DNA from: Burkholderiaceae bacterium
GTDB taxonomy: Bacteria; Pseudomonadota; Gammaproteobacteria; Burkholderiales; Burkholderiaceae_C
Direction: 5' to 3'
Assembly (NCBI GenBank): GCA_024235855.1
Contig: JACKLN010000007.1
Span: forward strand, 124,001 to 188,000
DNA length: 64,000 nucleotides
The notes under the pieces were generated by a model. The model did not search any database and was not told where the DNA came from. It saw nothing but the letters and a program-made list of their open reading frames with translations. Numbering within the stretch: position 1 is the first letter of the stretch; the number at the start of each line of letters is the position of its first letter. The position numbers were made by a program, and so were the translations under genes. Below, one piece after another: positions 43,488 through 52,458 of this stretch.

Positions 43488-44091
43488 CGCCGGCACGCCG
43501 CTGCCGCTGTTCCCGCTGCAGACGGTGCTGTTCCCCGGCGGTCTGCTGGGGCTGAAGGTCTTCGAGGCACGCTATGTCGACCTCGTCACGCGCTGCCTGC
43601 GCGAGCGTACGGCCTTCGGCGTGATCTGCCTGCGCCAGGGCGTCGAGGCCGGCCGTGGCCCGGTGGCGCTGGAGCCGGTGGGCGCGCTGGCCCACATCGA
43701 CGAAGTCGACAGCGAGCAGACCGGCATCCTGCGCGTGCGCTGTCATGGGGGCAGCCGGTTCACCCTCGATGGCGACCCGGTGCAGCAGGCCGGCGGCCTG
43801 TGGACCGCGCCGGTGCAGCCCGTCGAGGACGACCCGGCCGAGGTGCCCGACCCCGCCATGCTGGGCACGGTGCAGGCGCTGGCCCAGGCCATCGCCAACC
43901 TGCGCACGCAGGGGCAGCTGCCCTTCCTGGAGCCCTACCGGCTCGACGACGCCGGCTGGGTGGCCAACCGCTGGTGCGAGATCCTGCCCATCCCGCTGGC
44001 GGCCAAGCAGAAGCTGATGGCGCTGGAGTCGCCGGGCCTGCGGCTGAAGATCGTCGACGAGTACCTGCGCGGCAAGCAGGTCGTCAGCTGA
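43477..44091 (+). CDS. LON peptidase N-terminal domain protein
   Basis: A 204-residue protein consisting of a LON substrate-binding domain alone, without the ATPase or protease parts. LPLFPLQTVLFPGGLLGLKVFEARYVDLVTRCL and FGVICLRQGVEAG are the usual motifs, and the end is EILPIPLAAKQKLMALESPGLRLKIVDEYL. Its biochemical role is unknown; relatives may bind peptides or act with cereblon-like partners. The ATG at 43,477 overlaps rapZ by 11 nt in another frame. Its stop overlaps the convergent mutY stop by 8 nt. Confidence 0.9.
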   Translation: MATDAGTPLPLFPLQTVLFPGGLLGLKVFEARYVDLVTRCLRERTAFGVICLRQGVEAGRGPVALEPVGALAHIDEVDSEQTGILRVRCHGGSRFTLDGDPVQQAGGLWTAPVQPVEDDPAEVPDPAMLGTVQALAQAIANLRTQGQLPFLEPYRLDDAGWVANRWCEILPIPLAAKQKLMALESPGLRLKIVDEYLRGKQVVS

Positions 44092-45130
44092 TCAGCCTTC
44101 GTATCGGCGCCGGCAGGCCCAGCGCCAGCGCGTCGTCGCGGGCGAACCAGCGGCCCTCGAGCGCAGCAGGCGCGGGCGCGTCGTCGGCCAGCGCCACGCG
44201 CACCGGGGTCAGGGTCCAGTCGGCATGGGTGAGCACGTGCACGAAGCTCGGGCCGACCTGCGCCTTGGCACCGGCCGAGGCCGCCCATTCCAGCCACGCC
44301 GCCGCCTCGTCGGCCTGCGGCAGCGTCCACAGCCCGGCCCAGACGCCGCGCGGCGGGCGTTGCACCAGCCAGACCCGATCCCCCTGCGTCAGCCAGAGCA
44401 GCGCGTGCGCCCAGGCACGGCGGCGCAGCTTGCGCGTCTTCACCGGGTAGGCCTGCGGTCGGCCCTGGGTCTTCGCTGCACAGCGCGCCGTCAACGGGCA
44501 GGCGTCGCAGCGCGGCTGGCGCGTGGTGCAGACCGTGGCGCCGAGGTCCATCAGGCCCTGGGTGTAGGTCTCGATGCCGGTCTGCGGCAGCAGCGACTCG
44601 GCCAGCGCCCACAGCTGCTTCTCGTGCCGCGCCTCGGCGAGGTCGCCGTCGAAGCCCAGCACGCGCGTGAGCACGCGCTTGACGTTGCCGTCCAGGATGG
44701 CCACCCGCTCGCCATGGCAGAAGGCGGCGATGGCCGCGGCCGTGCTGCGCCCGATACCCGGCAGCGTGGCGAGGCCCGCTGCACTGTCCGGGAAGCGGCC
44801 ACCATGCTGCGCCACCACCGCCTGCGCGCAGCGGTGCAGGTTGCGCGCCCGGCTGTAGTAGCCCAGGCCGCTCCACAGCGCGAGCACGTCGTCCAGCGGC
44901 GCTGCCGCCAGGGCCTGCACGTCCGGAAAACGAGTGAGGAACCGCGCGTAGTAGTCCAGCACGGTGCTCACCTGGGTCTGCTGCAGCATGATCTCCGACA
45001 GCCAGACGCGGTAGGGGTCGCGGGTCTGCTGCCACGGCAACGTGTGGCGGCCATGTTGCCGCTGCCAGGCGATGACGCACTCGGCCAGACCGGCGCCCTG
45101 GGGGGCGGCGGGCGTCGGGGGAACGCTCAC
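44084..45130 (-). CDS. mutY: adenine DNA glycosylase MutY
   Basis: Removes adenine mispaired with 8-oxoguanine. A 348-residue enzyme. The N-terminal helix-hairpin-helix domain shows LPWQQTRDPYRVWLSEIMLQQTQV, LPGIGRSTAAAIAAF and the catalytic Asp in AILDGNVKRVLTRV. The [4Fe-4S] cluster ligands follow as C-x6-C-x2-C-x5-C in CTTRQPRCDACPLTARC. The C-terminal NUDIX-like domain (WLVQRPPRGVWAGLWTLPQ) recognises 8-oxoG. The GTG start overlaps the stop of the dynamin-like gene (GTGA). MutM, the partner in the GO system, is encoded 2 kb away. Confidence 0.95.
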   Translation of the reverse strand: MSVPPTPAAPQGAGLAECVIAWQRQHGRHTLPWQQTRDPYRVWLSEIMLQQTQVSTVLDYYARFLTRFPDVQALAAAPLDDVLALWSGLGYYSRARNLHRCAQAVVAQHGGRFPDSAAGLATLPGIGRSTAAAIAAFCHGERVAILDGNVKRVLTRVLGFDGDLAEARHEKQLWALAESLLPQTGIETYTQGLMDLGATVCTTRQPRCDACPLTARCAAKTQGRPQAYPVKTRKLRRRAWAHALLWLTQGDRVWLVQRPPRGVWAGLWTLPQADEAAAWLEWAASAGAKAQVGPSFVHVLTHADWTLTPVRVALADDAPAPAALEGRWFARDDALALGLPAPIRRLIS

Positions 45131-47082
45131 GCCGCGTCGGCCGGGGCCAGCAGGCCGAGCGCGATGGAGACGGTCTCCGAGGTCAGGCGGTCCAGGCGCT
45201 GCTGCAGGTCGCGCAGGTGCCCGTCCTGCGCCTCGACCTCGCCGATGCGCTGCTCCAGTTCTCCTGCGGCGGCCTGGATGCGCTCCAGGGCCTCGCGCCG
45301 CCGCTGGAAGGCCTTGCGCCGCTCGCGCAGCTGCTGTTCCACCTGCACGCCGGCGGACTTGCTCCACATCTCGATGTCGCCGGCGGCGTTCTCGAACACC
45401 ACGCGCAGCTTGGACAGCAGCATGCGCCGGAACTGTTCGACGAAGCCCGGCACCGCCAGGCGCCAGGCCTGCGAGAAACCGACGTAGCGGCCGTAGTTCT
45501 GGGCGATGAGATCCAGCTCGGCCCGGTAGCGGGCGAGGTCCGGCGCCATGCCCACGGTGAACGCGAACCCGAATTCGCTGTTGAGCTGCCCGAAGCTGCC
45601 GTCGAGCATGTGCTGCATCTCGCCGGCCTTGGCCTGCGCCGCGTCGATGGCGCCGCGCAGGCGCTGGAACAGCAGCTCGAAGGGCTTGCGCGCGCTGATC
45701 GCGAAGCCCGAGGCGCCGGCGGCCGACTGCATGGCACTGACCTCGGTGCGCAGCTGCTCGCTGGATAACCCGGCCAGCGCCTCGCGCTGCAGCCGCGCCT
45801 GCACCACGCGCATGGCCTGCAGCCGCGCCGTGCAGCGCTCGAACTCCGTGGCCTCGGCCTCCACGCGCTCGAGCATCAACCGCACCTTGGCGCCACTCTT
45901 GCCCCGCAGGCCGCGCAGTTCGAGCATCTGCTCGGCGTTCTGCCGCCGGCGGTCGCCGAGCCGGCGTGCCGCCGCTTCGCGCATCTCGCGCAGCGTCTCC
46001 ACCGTGGTCTGCGCCAGCAGTTCGGCCTGGCGCGGCAGCAATTCGCCCGCCAGGGCCGCTTCCAGTTCGGGCAACCGGCTGCGGCGCAGCGCCGCCTCGT
46101 CTCCGGCGACGCGCGCCGCCAGCGCCTCGCGCGCCGACAGCGGGAACACGCGCGCCGGTTCCAGGCCCAGCGTCTCGGCCGTCTGCCGGCGCTGGCGGTC
46201 GATCTGGGCCTGCACGTCCTCGGCGGCCAGCAGGGGGTCGGCCAGGGCGTCGATCTTGTTGAGCACGACGAAGCGCTCGACCGCCGAACCGCCCAAGTGC
46301 TCGCGCCACACCGACAGGTCGGACTTGGTCACCCCGGCATCGGCCGCCAGGATGAAGACCGTGGCGTGCGCCGCCGGCAGCAGCGACAGGGTCAGCTCCG
46401 GCTCGGCGCCGATGGCGTTCAGGCCAGGCGTGTCGATGACGACCAGGCCGCGCTGCAGCAGCGGGTGCGGGTAGTTGATCAGCGCATGGCGCCAGGCCGG
46501 CACCTCGACCAGGCCCTCGGCATCCTGAGGCGGGTTGTCGGCCCCTTGTTCCGGGTGCCAGAAGCCCAGGCGCTGGGCCATCTCCACCGGCACCTTCTGC
46601 GTCAGCGTGACGGCGGAAAGCGCCCGGGCCAGTGCCTCGGGCTGGCTGGGGTCCAGTGGCATGCGCTGCCAGGGTTCGGTGCGGCCCCGCAACTCGGCCA
46701 GCGACAGGCCGCCCAGCCGCGTCTCGATCGGCAGCAGCGACAGCGTGGGCGGCTCCTCCGCGTCGTGGAAGAGCTCGACCGGGCACATCGTGGTGCGCCC
46801 GGGCGTGGCCGGCAGCACGCGGCGGCCGGTGTCGGCGAAGAAGATTGCGTTGATCAGCTCCGACTTGCCACGCGAGAACTCGGCCACGAAGGCCAGCATC
46901 AGTCGGTCGGCCAGCAGACGGTGGCGCAGGGCCTCGAGCCGGGCGTCGTCGCCGGCCGCGCCGAGGTCATGGTCGGCCAGGAAACGCGCGTACGCCGCCA
47001 CCTGGCGGTCGAGCGACGAGCGCCAGGCGGCCTGGGTGTCCAGGCGGGAGACGAGCGGGCTGTGCATGAGCGTCCGGGTCAT
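45127..47082 (-). CDS. dynamin-like GTPase family protein
   Basis: A protein of about 650 residues resembling bacterial dynamin-like GTPases. The G1 loop is AFVAEFSRGKSELINAIFF, the form lacking the first canonical Gly and typical of this proteobacterial group. G3 is VVIDTPGLNAIG and G4 is VVLNKIDAL. The C-terminal half is helical and coiled-coil-rich (RRREALERIQAAAGELEQRIGEVEAQ), suited to membrane association. The start is uncertain: ATG codons at 47,082 and 47,067 are both possible, with no clear ribosome site. It is coupled to mutY through a GTGA overlap. Membrane remodelling or stress functions are inferred from the family. Confidence 0.85.
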   Translation of the reverse strand: MTRTLMHSPLVSRLDTQAAWRSSLDRQVAAYARFLADHDLGAAGDDARLEALRHRLLADRLMLAFVAEFSRGKSELINAIFFADTGRRVLPATPGRTTMCPVELFHDAEEPPTLSLLPIETRLGGLSLAELRGRTEPWQRMPLDPSQPEALARALSAVTLTQKVPVEMAQRLGFWHPEQGADNPPQDAEGLVEVPAWRHALINYPHPLLQRGLVVIDTPGLNAIGAEPELTLSLLPAAHATVFILAADAGVTKSDLSVWREHLGGSAVERFVVLNKIDALADPLLAAEDVQAQIDRQRRQTAETLGLEPARVFPLSAREALAARVAGDEAALRRSRLPELEAALAGELLPRQAELLAQTTVETLREMREAAARRLGDRRRQNAEQMLELRGLRGKSGAKVRLMLERVEAEATEFERCTARLQAMRVVQARLQREALAGLSSEQLRTEVSAMQSAAGASGFAISARKPFELLFQRLRGAIDAAQAKAGEMQHMLDGSFGQLNSEFGFAFTVGMAPDLARYRAELDLIAQNYGRYVGFSQAWRLAVPGFVEQFRRMLLSKLRVVFENAAGDIEMWSKSAGVQVEQQLRERRKAFQRRREALERIQAAAGELEQRIGEVEAQDGHLRDLQQRLDRLTSETVSIALGLLAPADAA

Positions 47083-47173
47083 CCTAGCGCAGCACTCGGC
47101 CGGCACCCAGGGGCGAAACACTTGCTGACAGGGGAGGCGATCCGACTGCGCACGGCATCACGAATGGCGGGCG

Positions 47174-48013
47174 TCAGCGCTTCTGGCAGCCTGGGCACCA
47201 GTAGGTGGCCCGCTGCGCCTGCACGCTGCGGCGCACGGTCTGCCCGCACCGGTGGCAGGGTTGACCGGCACGGCCATAGACGGCGGCGTGGTCCTGGTAC
47301 GCCCCGTCCATGCCGTGGGCATCGTGGAAGTCGCGCAGCGTGCTGCCGCCCAGCGCCAATGCCCGCGACAGCGTCGCCCGCACGGCCGCCAGCAGCCGCA
47401 CCGCGCGCGGCCGGCTCAAGCGGTCGGCACGCAGGGCGGGGTGGATGCCGGCCTCGAACAGCGCCTCGCAGGCGTAGATGTTGCCGGCGCCGACGACGAT
47501 GTCGCCCGCCATCAGCACCGGCTTGATCGGCGCGCGGCGCCGCTTCAGGGCCGCATGCAGGAACTCCGGCGTCAGCGCCTCGTCGAAGGGCTCATGCCCC
47601 AGCGACGACAGCAGCTTGCGCGCCGGATCCGCGTCCAGCGCGGCCGACCAGACCACGGCGCCGAAGCGGCGCGGATCGGTCAGCCGCAGGGTGCCCTGCG
47701 TGGTGGCCAGCTCGAAGTGGTCGTGCGGGCCGGCCGGCGCCGGCACCGAAGGCTGGAGCGCCAGCGAACCCGACATGCCCAGGTGCAGCAGCAACCCGCC
47801 GTCGGGTGCGCCGTCGGCGGCGTGCAGCGGCATCCAGAGGTACTTGCCGCGCCGCGCGATCGGGCCGACGGTGCGGCCGATCAGCCTGGCCGCCGGGTCG
47901 CAGCCCAGCGGCCAGCGCAAGGGCTTGCCCAACCGAACACCGAGGATCCGTGCGCCCTGCAACGGTCCGTCGAGGCTGCGACGCGTGACCTCGACTTCGG
48001 GGAGTTCCGGCAT
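47174..48013 (-). CDS. mutM: formamidopyrimidine-DNA glycosylase MutM
   Basis: Excises 8-oxoguanine and formamidopyrimidines. A 279-residue protein starting MPELPEVEVTRRSL with the catalytic Pro2 and Glu3. The conserved Lys is in RRGKYLW, the helix-two-turn-helix has GAGNIYACEALF, and the C-terminal zinc finger is CHRCGQTVRR to CPGCQ with four Cys. It is divergent from the TPR gene; the 44-bp gap must hold both promoters. Together with MutY it gives a full GO repair pair within this window. Confidence 0.96.
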   Translation of the reverse strand: MPELPEVEVTRRSLDGPLQGARILGVRLGKPLRWPLGCDPAARLIGRTVGPIARRGKYLWMPLHAADGAPDGGLLLHLGMSGSLALQPSVPAPAGPHDHFELATTQGTLRLTDPRRFGAVVWSAALDADPARKLLSSLGHEPFDEALTPEFLHAALKRRRAPIKPVLMAGDIVVGAGNIYACEALFEAGIHPALRADRLSRPRAVRLLAAVRATLSRALALGGSTLRDFHDAHGMDGAYQDHAAVYGRAGQPCHRCGQTVRRSVQAQRATYWCPGCQKR

Positions 48014-48057
48014 GCGGGCATTATGTGAGAATGAATTTCAATCGACGTGGAGTGGCC

Positions 48058-49833
48058 ATGCCTGAGGTTTTGCGCGGGCGCAAGCTGCTCGCGGCCGTCG
48101 CCCTGAGCCTTGCCTGCGGGACGGCGTGGGCCGACGTGCCGGCGCAGCGCAGTGCGCTTGATGCCCCGCTGTTCTACCAGCTGCTGCTCGGCGAGATGGA
48201 GCTGCGCAACAGCCAGCCCGGGCAGGCCTATCAGCTGTACCTCGACGCCGCCCGGCGCACCCGCGACGCCCAGCTGTTCCGCCGCGCGATGGACATCGCC
48301 CTGCAGTCGCGGGCTGGCCGCGAGGCCCTGGAGGCCACACGCGCCTGGGCCCAGGCGCTGCCGGACTCGACCGAGCCGCTGCGCCTGGAACTGCAGATCC
48401 TGACGGCCCTGAACCAGCTGGACGCCGCCGGCGAGCCGCTGGCAGCACTGCTGCAAAAGACGCCGGCCGCCGAACGCGGCGGCCTGATCGCCGCCCTGCC
48501 GCGTTTCTTCGAGCGTGCCACCGACAAGCGTCGCACGGCAGAGTTGCTGGACACCGCCCTGGCGGCCCATGCCGCCGACCCGGCCACGCGCTCGCCGGCG
48601 CTGGTGGCGCGCGGGCGCGCCTGGCTGGCCGCTGACGACCCCGACCGCGCGCTGGCGCTGGCGCGCGAAGGTGCCGCCGACGATCCTTCAGCACCCGGCC
48701 CGGCGCTGCTGGCCATGGAACTGCGCACACAGCGTCCCGAGGCCGAAGCGCTGGTGACGGCCCATCTGGCCCGACCCGATGCCGAGCCGGCCCTGCGCCT
48801 GGCGTGGGCGCGTGTGCTGACCGCCGCGCAGCGCTATCCGGAGGCCATCGCGCAGCTGGAGACCGCCACCACGCAGCAGCCCGACCAGGCCCCGCCCTGG
48901 CTGATGCTGGGGGCGCTGCAGCTGGAGCTGCGGCATGCGGACGAGGCCGAAGCGGCGCTGAAGCGCTACGTGGCCCTGGTGCAGCCTGGCGCCCAGGCCG
49001 AGGCTGCCGCCAGTGCGCCGGCGTCCGACGCCGAGCCCAACGGTGCGGCCGACACCCCCGCCGACCAGGGCCTGGTGCAGGCCTGGCTGATGCTGGCCCA
49101 GGCGGCCGAGCAGCGCGGCGACTTCCCCGCCGCCGAGGCGTGGCTGGCCCGCATCGACGACCCGCAGCGCGCCCTCGAGGTGCAGGCCCGGCGGGCCACG
49201 CTGATGGCGCGCCAGGGCAACGTCGACGCGGCGGTCGCCTCGCTGCGCCAGGTGCCGGAACGTTCGGCGGCCGACGCCCGCGCCAAGCTCGTGGCGGAAG
49301 CGCAGCTGCTGCGGGACGTCAAGCGCTGGCAGCCGGCCTACGACGTCTTCGCCCGCGCCGTGGAACGCTTCCCCGAGGACGTGGACCTGCTCTACGAACA
49401 GGCCATGGTGGCCGAGAAGCTCGACCGCCTGCCGGACATGGAACGCCTGTTGCGCCGCGTGATCGAGATCCAGCCCGAACACGGCCACGCCCACAATGCG
49501 CTGGGCTACTCGCTGGCCGATCGGGGCGTGCGGCTGGAGGAAGCCCGCACGCTGATCCGCAAGGCGCTGGACCTGATGCCAGGCGACCCGTTCATCACCG
49601 ACAGCCTGGGCTGGGTGGAGTTCCGGCTCGGCAACCTCGACGAGGCCGAGCGCCTGCTGCGCCAGGCCTGGGCGTCGCGCCCCGACACCGAGATCGGTGC
49701 CCACCTGGGCGAGGTGCTCTGGGCCCAGGGCCGGCAGGACGAAGCGCGCCGCATCTGGCGCCAGGCGCAGGCGCGCGACGACGCCAACGAGGTGCTGCGC
49801 GAGACCCTGGCGCGGTTGCAGGTCGGGCTGTGA
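48058..49833 (+). CDS. tetratricopeptide repeat protein, exported
   Basis: A 591-residue TPR protein. A Sec signal peptide (MPEVLRGRKLLAAVALSLACGTAWA) is followed by multiple TPR units, the clearest near the C-terminus (EHGHAHNALGYSLADRGVRLEEARTLIRKALDLMPGDPFITDSLGWVEFRLGNLDEAERLLRQAW). An Ala/Asp-rich low-complexity stretch near 320-345 splits the repeats. The ATG at 48,058 follows GTGGAG at good spacing and starts the signal peptide; upstream GTG/ATG codons do not. It overlaps lolB (GTGA), and this TPR-lolB-ispE order is common in betaproteobacteria, suggesting a role in envelope assembly. Confidence 0.9.
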   Translation: MPEVLRGRKLLAAVALSLACGTAWADVPAQRSALDAPLFYQLLLGEMELRNSQPGQAYQLYLDAARRTRDAQLFRRAMDIALQSRAGREALEATRAWAQALPDSTEPLRLELQILTALNQLDAAGEPLAALLQKTPAAERGGLIAALPRFFERATDKRRTAELLDTALAAHAADPATRSPALVARGRAWLAADDPDRALALAREGAADDPSAPGPALLAMELRTQRPEAEALVTAHLARPDAEPALRLAWARVLTAAQRYPEAIAQLETATTQQPDQAPPWLMLGALQLELRHADEAEAALKRYVALVQPGAQAEAAASAPASDAEPNGAADTPADQGLVQAWLMLAQAAEQRGDFPAAEAWLARIDDPQRALEVQARRATLMARQGNVDAAVASLRQVPERSAADARAKLVAEAQLLRDVKRWQPAYDVFARAVERFPEDVDLLYEQAMVAEKLDRLPDMERLLRRVIEIQPEHGHAHNALGYSLADRGVRLEEARTLIRKALDLMPGDPFITDSLGWVEFRLGNLDEAERLLRQAWASRPDTEIGAHLGEVLWAQGRQDEARRIWRQAQARDDANEVLRETLARLQVGL

Positions 49834-50348
49834 GGCTCCGCCACCTGGCCGGCGCGGGGCTCGCCGCGCTGCTGTCGGCCTGCGCCAGCCTGCCCGAGGC
49901 CCAGCCCACGCTGAGCGGCCGGCTGGTGGTGTCGGTGGCCGCCTCGGCCGACGGGCCTGCCAAGGGGTTCAACGCTGCGTTCGACCTGCTGGGTGATGCA
50001 CAACGGGGCCGGCTGGACCTGTCGACGCCCTTGGGGCCGCGCCTGGGCACGGCCAGCTGGGCCCCAGGCGAGGCGGTGCTGGACGATGGACGCACCGCGC
50101 GGCGCTACCCCGACCTGGGCAGCCTGGCGCAGGATCTCCTGGGCGAGCGCATGCCGCTGCAGGCGCTGCCGGACTGGCTGCGCGGCCGGCCCTGGCCGGG
50201 GGCGGTGCACACCGTGACGGCGGACGGCTTCGAGCAGCTGGGCTGGGCGCTGGACACCTCGCGGCTGGCCGACGGCCTGCTGCTGGCCAGTCGCGCCGCG
50301 GCACCGGCCATGACGCTGCGCGTTCGCTTGAACGGGGGCGCGTCGTGA
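49830..50348 (+). CDS. lolB: outer-membrane lipoprotein insertion protein LolB
   Basis: Final receptor of the Lol pathway, inserting lipoproteins into the outer membrane. The 172-residue product is a little short for LolB. The N-terminus RLRHLAGAGLAALLSAC has a lipobox (LSAC), so LolB is itself a lipoprotein. The body contains LSGRLVVSV, FDLLGDAQRGRLDLSTPLGPRLGTASW and LPDWLRGRPWP, the usual LolB landmarks. The GTG start overlaps the TPR stop and its own TGA overlaps the ispE GTG, so all three are coupled. Confidence 0.9.
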   Translation: MRLRHLAGAGLAALLSACASLPEAQPTLSGRLVVSVAASADGPAKGFNAAFDLLGDAQRGRLDLSTPLGPRLGTASWAPGEAVLDDGRTARRYPDLGSLAQDLLGERMPLQALPDWLRGRPWPGAVHTVTADGFEQLGWALDTSRLADGLLLASRAAAPAMTLRVRLNGGAS

Positions 50349-51226
50349 CCCTGCGCGCGCTGTTCGACCTGCCCGCACCGGCCAAACTGAACCTGTTCCT
50401 GCACGTGATCGGCCGGCGGGCCGATGGCTACCACCTGCTGCAATCGCCTTTTGTGCTGATCGACTGGTGCGACACCCTGCACCTCGAGCGCCGCGCCGAC
50501 GGCCTGGTTCAGCGCCACGACATCGGCGCCGCGCTCCCGGACGACGACCTCTGCCTGCGCGCAGCGCGCCTGCTCCAGGCCGAAGCGTCCAAGCCCCTGG
50601 GCGTGGACATCACGATCGAGAAGCGCCTGCCCTGGGGTGCCGGCCTGGGCGGCGGCAGTTCCGATGCCGCCACCGTGCTGCTGGGCCTCAACCAGCTCTG
50701 GGGTCTGCACTGGCCGCGCGCGCGGTTGGCCACACTGGGCGCCCGCCTGGGCGCCGACGTGCCCTTCTTCATCGGCGGGCAGGATGCCTTCGTCGAAGGC
50801 ATCGGCGAACGGCTGCGCCCGTTGCAGCTGCCACGGCAGTGGTATGCCGTGATCAAGCCCCCTACCCCGCTGCCCACCGCGAAGATCTTCACCCACCCGG
50901 CGCTCACACGCGACACGGAACCTGTTATAGTTGAGGGCTCTCTCGACGACGCATGTCGCCAGATGGATTGGGCCGGTGGCCAGGGTCGCAACGACCTGCA
51001 GCCGGTGGCCGAATCCCTCTGCCCCGAGGTGGCGCAAGCCGCCCGGTGGCTGGAGGCCCGATTCGGCAACAGCCGCATGACGGGCTCGGGCAGCGCGGTG
51101 TTCGCGAGGGCTGGCACAGGCGACGTTCCCGTGGCGACGTTTCCGCAGGCTGAGTTGCCGGCGGGCTGGGAAGGTCGGTTGTGCCGGGGTCTGGGCCGGC
51201 ATCCGCTTGCGGACTGGGCCGACTAG
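50345..51226 (+). CDS. ispE: 4-diphosphocytidyl-2-C-methyl-D-erythritol kinase
   Basis: GHMP-family kinase of the MEP isoprenoid pathway. 293 residues. LPAPAKLNLFLHVIGRRADGYHLLQS is the substrate-binding start, LPWGAGLGGGSSDAATVLLGL is the ATP loop, and NSRMTGSGSAVFA is the third GHMP motif. The GTG start overlaps lolB. Inside the gene, around 50,903-50,931, is an AT-rich promoter-like sequence that could serve the downstream tRNA and prs. Confidence 0.95.
   Translation: MTLRALFDLPAPAKLNLFLHVIGRRADGYHLLQSPFVLIDWCDTLHLERRADGLVQRHDIGAALPDDDLCLRAARLLQAEASKPLGVDITIEKRLPWGAGLGGGSSDAATVLLGLNQLWGLHWPRARLATLGARLGADVPFFIGGQDAFVEGIGERLRPLQLPRQWYAVIKPPTPLPTAKIFTHPALTRDTEPVIVEGSLDDACRQMDWAGGQGRNDLQPVAESLCPEVAQAARWLEARFGNSRMTGSGSAVFARAGTGDVPVATFPQAELPAGWEGRLCRGLGRHPLADWAD
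50903..50931 (+). promoter_or_regulatory. promoter-like sequence inside ispE
   Basis: CTCACA and TATAGT separated by 17 nt stand out in a very GC-rich gene and precede tRNA-Gln by about 335 nt. This could be an internal sigma-70-type promoter for tRNA-Gln and prs. The match is 4/6 at -35. Confidence 0.35.
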
Positions 51227-51265
51227 AACGGTTCGAGGGTCTCGGCGTCAGCCGGGGTCCTGTGT

Positions 51266-51342
51266 AGGGGAGTCGCCAAGTTGGTTAAGGCATCGGATTT
51301 TGATTCCGACATGCGAGGGTTCGAGTCCTTCCTCCCCTGCCA
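51266..51342 (+). tRNA. tRNA-Gln (anticodon TTG)
   Basis: A 77-nt cloverleaf with encoded CCA. AGGGGAG pairs perfectly with CTCCCCT, the D-arm is GCCAAGTTGGTTAAGGC, the anticodon stem-loop is TCGGATTTTGATTCCGA with anticodon TTG, and the T-loop holds GTTCGAGTC. It lies between ispE and prs, as in many betaproteobacteria. Confidence 0.96.
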
Positions 51343-51395
51343 AATCCTCTTCTGACCCACCGTCCGGGCCCGTCCCGGCGTCCCGGAGTCCCAGC

Positions 51396-52358
51396 GTGCT
51401 GTTCAACACCGTGCTCTTCACCGGCAACGCCAACCCGGCGCTGGCCCAGGAGATCGCCGGCCACCTGGGCGTGGAGCTCGGCAAGGCGGCGGTCGGCCGC
51501 TTCTCCGACGGCGAGGTCACGGTCGAGATCCGCCAGAACGTGCGCGCGCGCGACGTCTTCGTCGTGCAGCCCACCTGCAGCCCCACCAACGAGAACCTGA
51601 TGGAGCTGCTGATCATGGCCGATGCGCTGAAGCGGGCCAGTGCCCGCCGCATCACCGCCGTGATCCCGTACTTCGGCTATGCCCGCCAGGACCGCCGCCC
51701 GCGCAGCACGCGCGTGCCCATCAGCGCGAAGGTGGTGGCCAACCTGCTGGAGACGGTGGGTGTGGAGCGCGTGCTGACGATGGACCTGCACGCCGACCAG
51801 ATCCAGGGCTTCTTCGACATCCCGGTCGACAACATCTACGCCAGCCCGGTGCTGCTGTCGGACCTCAAGAGCAAGAACTACCGCGACCTGGTGGTGGTGA
51901 GCCCCGACGTGGGCGGCGTGGTGCGCGCGCGTGCGCTGGCCAAGCAGCTGGGCTGCGACCTGGCCATCATCGACAAGCGCCGCCCGGCGGCCAACGTCTC
52001 CGAGGTCATGCACGTGATCGGCGAGATCGACGGCCGCAACTGCGTGATCATGGACGACATGATCGACACCGCCGGCACGCTGGTGAAGGCGGCCGAGGTG
52101 CTGAAGGACCGTGGCGCCAAGAGCGTCTTCGCCTACTGCACGCACCCGGTGTTCTCCGGCCCGGCCATCGAGCGCATCGCCGGTTCGCAGCTCGACGAGG
52201 TCTGCATCACCAACACCATCCCGCTCAGCGAGCCGGCCAAGGCCTGCGGCAAGATCCGCCAGCTCTCGGTGGCCTTCCTGTTCGCCGAGACCATCCGCCG
52301 CATCAGCGACGGGGAATCGGTGACCTCGCTGTTCGCGGAGCAGAACAGCAACTTTTGA
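51396..52358 (+). CDS. prs: ribose-phosphate pyrophosphokinase
   Basis: Makes PRPP from ribose-5-phosphate and ATP for nucleotide, histidine and tryptophan synthesis. 320 residues. LFTGNANPALAQEIAGHLG, YARQDRRPRSTRVPISAK, MDLHADQIQGFFDIPVDNIYA and the PRPP loop VIMDDMIDTAGTL are all present. The GTG at 51,396 follows CGGAG; the frame remains open through the tRNA upstream, but that extension cannot be coding. rplY follows after 100 bp. PRPP made here also feeds the his operon at the right end of the window. Confidence 0.95.
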   Translation: MLFNTVLFTGNANPALAQEIAGHLGVELGKAAVGRFSDGEVTVEIRQNVRARDVFVVQPTCSPTNENLMELLIMADALKRASARRITAVIPYFGYARQDRRPRSTRVPISAKVVANLLETVGVERVLTMDLHADQIQGFFDIPVDNIYASPVLLSDLKSKNYRDLVVVSPDVGGVVRARALAKQLGCDLAIIDKRRPAANVSEVMHVIGEIDGRNCVIMDDMIDTAGTLVKAAEVLKDRGAKSVFAYCTHPVFSGPAIERIAGSQLDEVCITNTIPLSEPAKACGKIRQLSVAFLFAETIRRISDGESVTSLFAEQNSNF

Positions 52359-52368
52359 CCGGATCAGC

Positions 52369-52385
52369 GGGCTCCGTCGGAGCCC
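52369..52385 (+). terminator. hairpin after prs
   Basis: GGGCTCC and GGAGCCC form a perfect 7-bp stem with a 3-nt loop, 10 nt after the prs stop. It has no strong U-tract, so it may only partly terminate ahead of rplY. Confidence 0.45.
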
Positions 52386-52458
52386 TGTCGGGCGAGGGGA
52401 TTCGGCCCCTTGCCCTTTCCAGGCCCTGGTCGCGGGGCCCTTTCAACTTGGAGTGAAC

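Noticed and set aside
51207..51395. Upstream extension of the prs reading frame
   Set aside because: It translates through tRNA-Gln; the GTG at 51,396 gives the normal Prs N-terminus.
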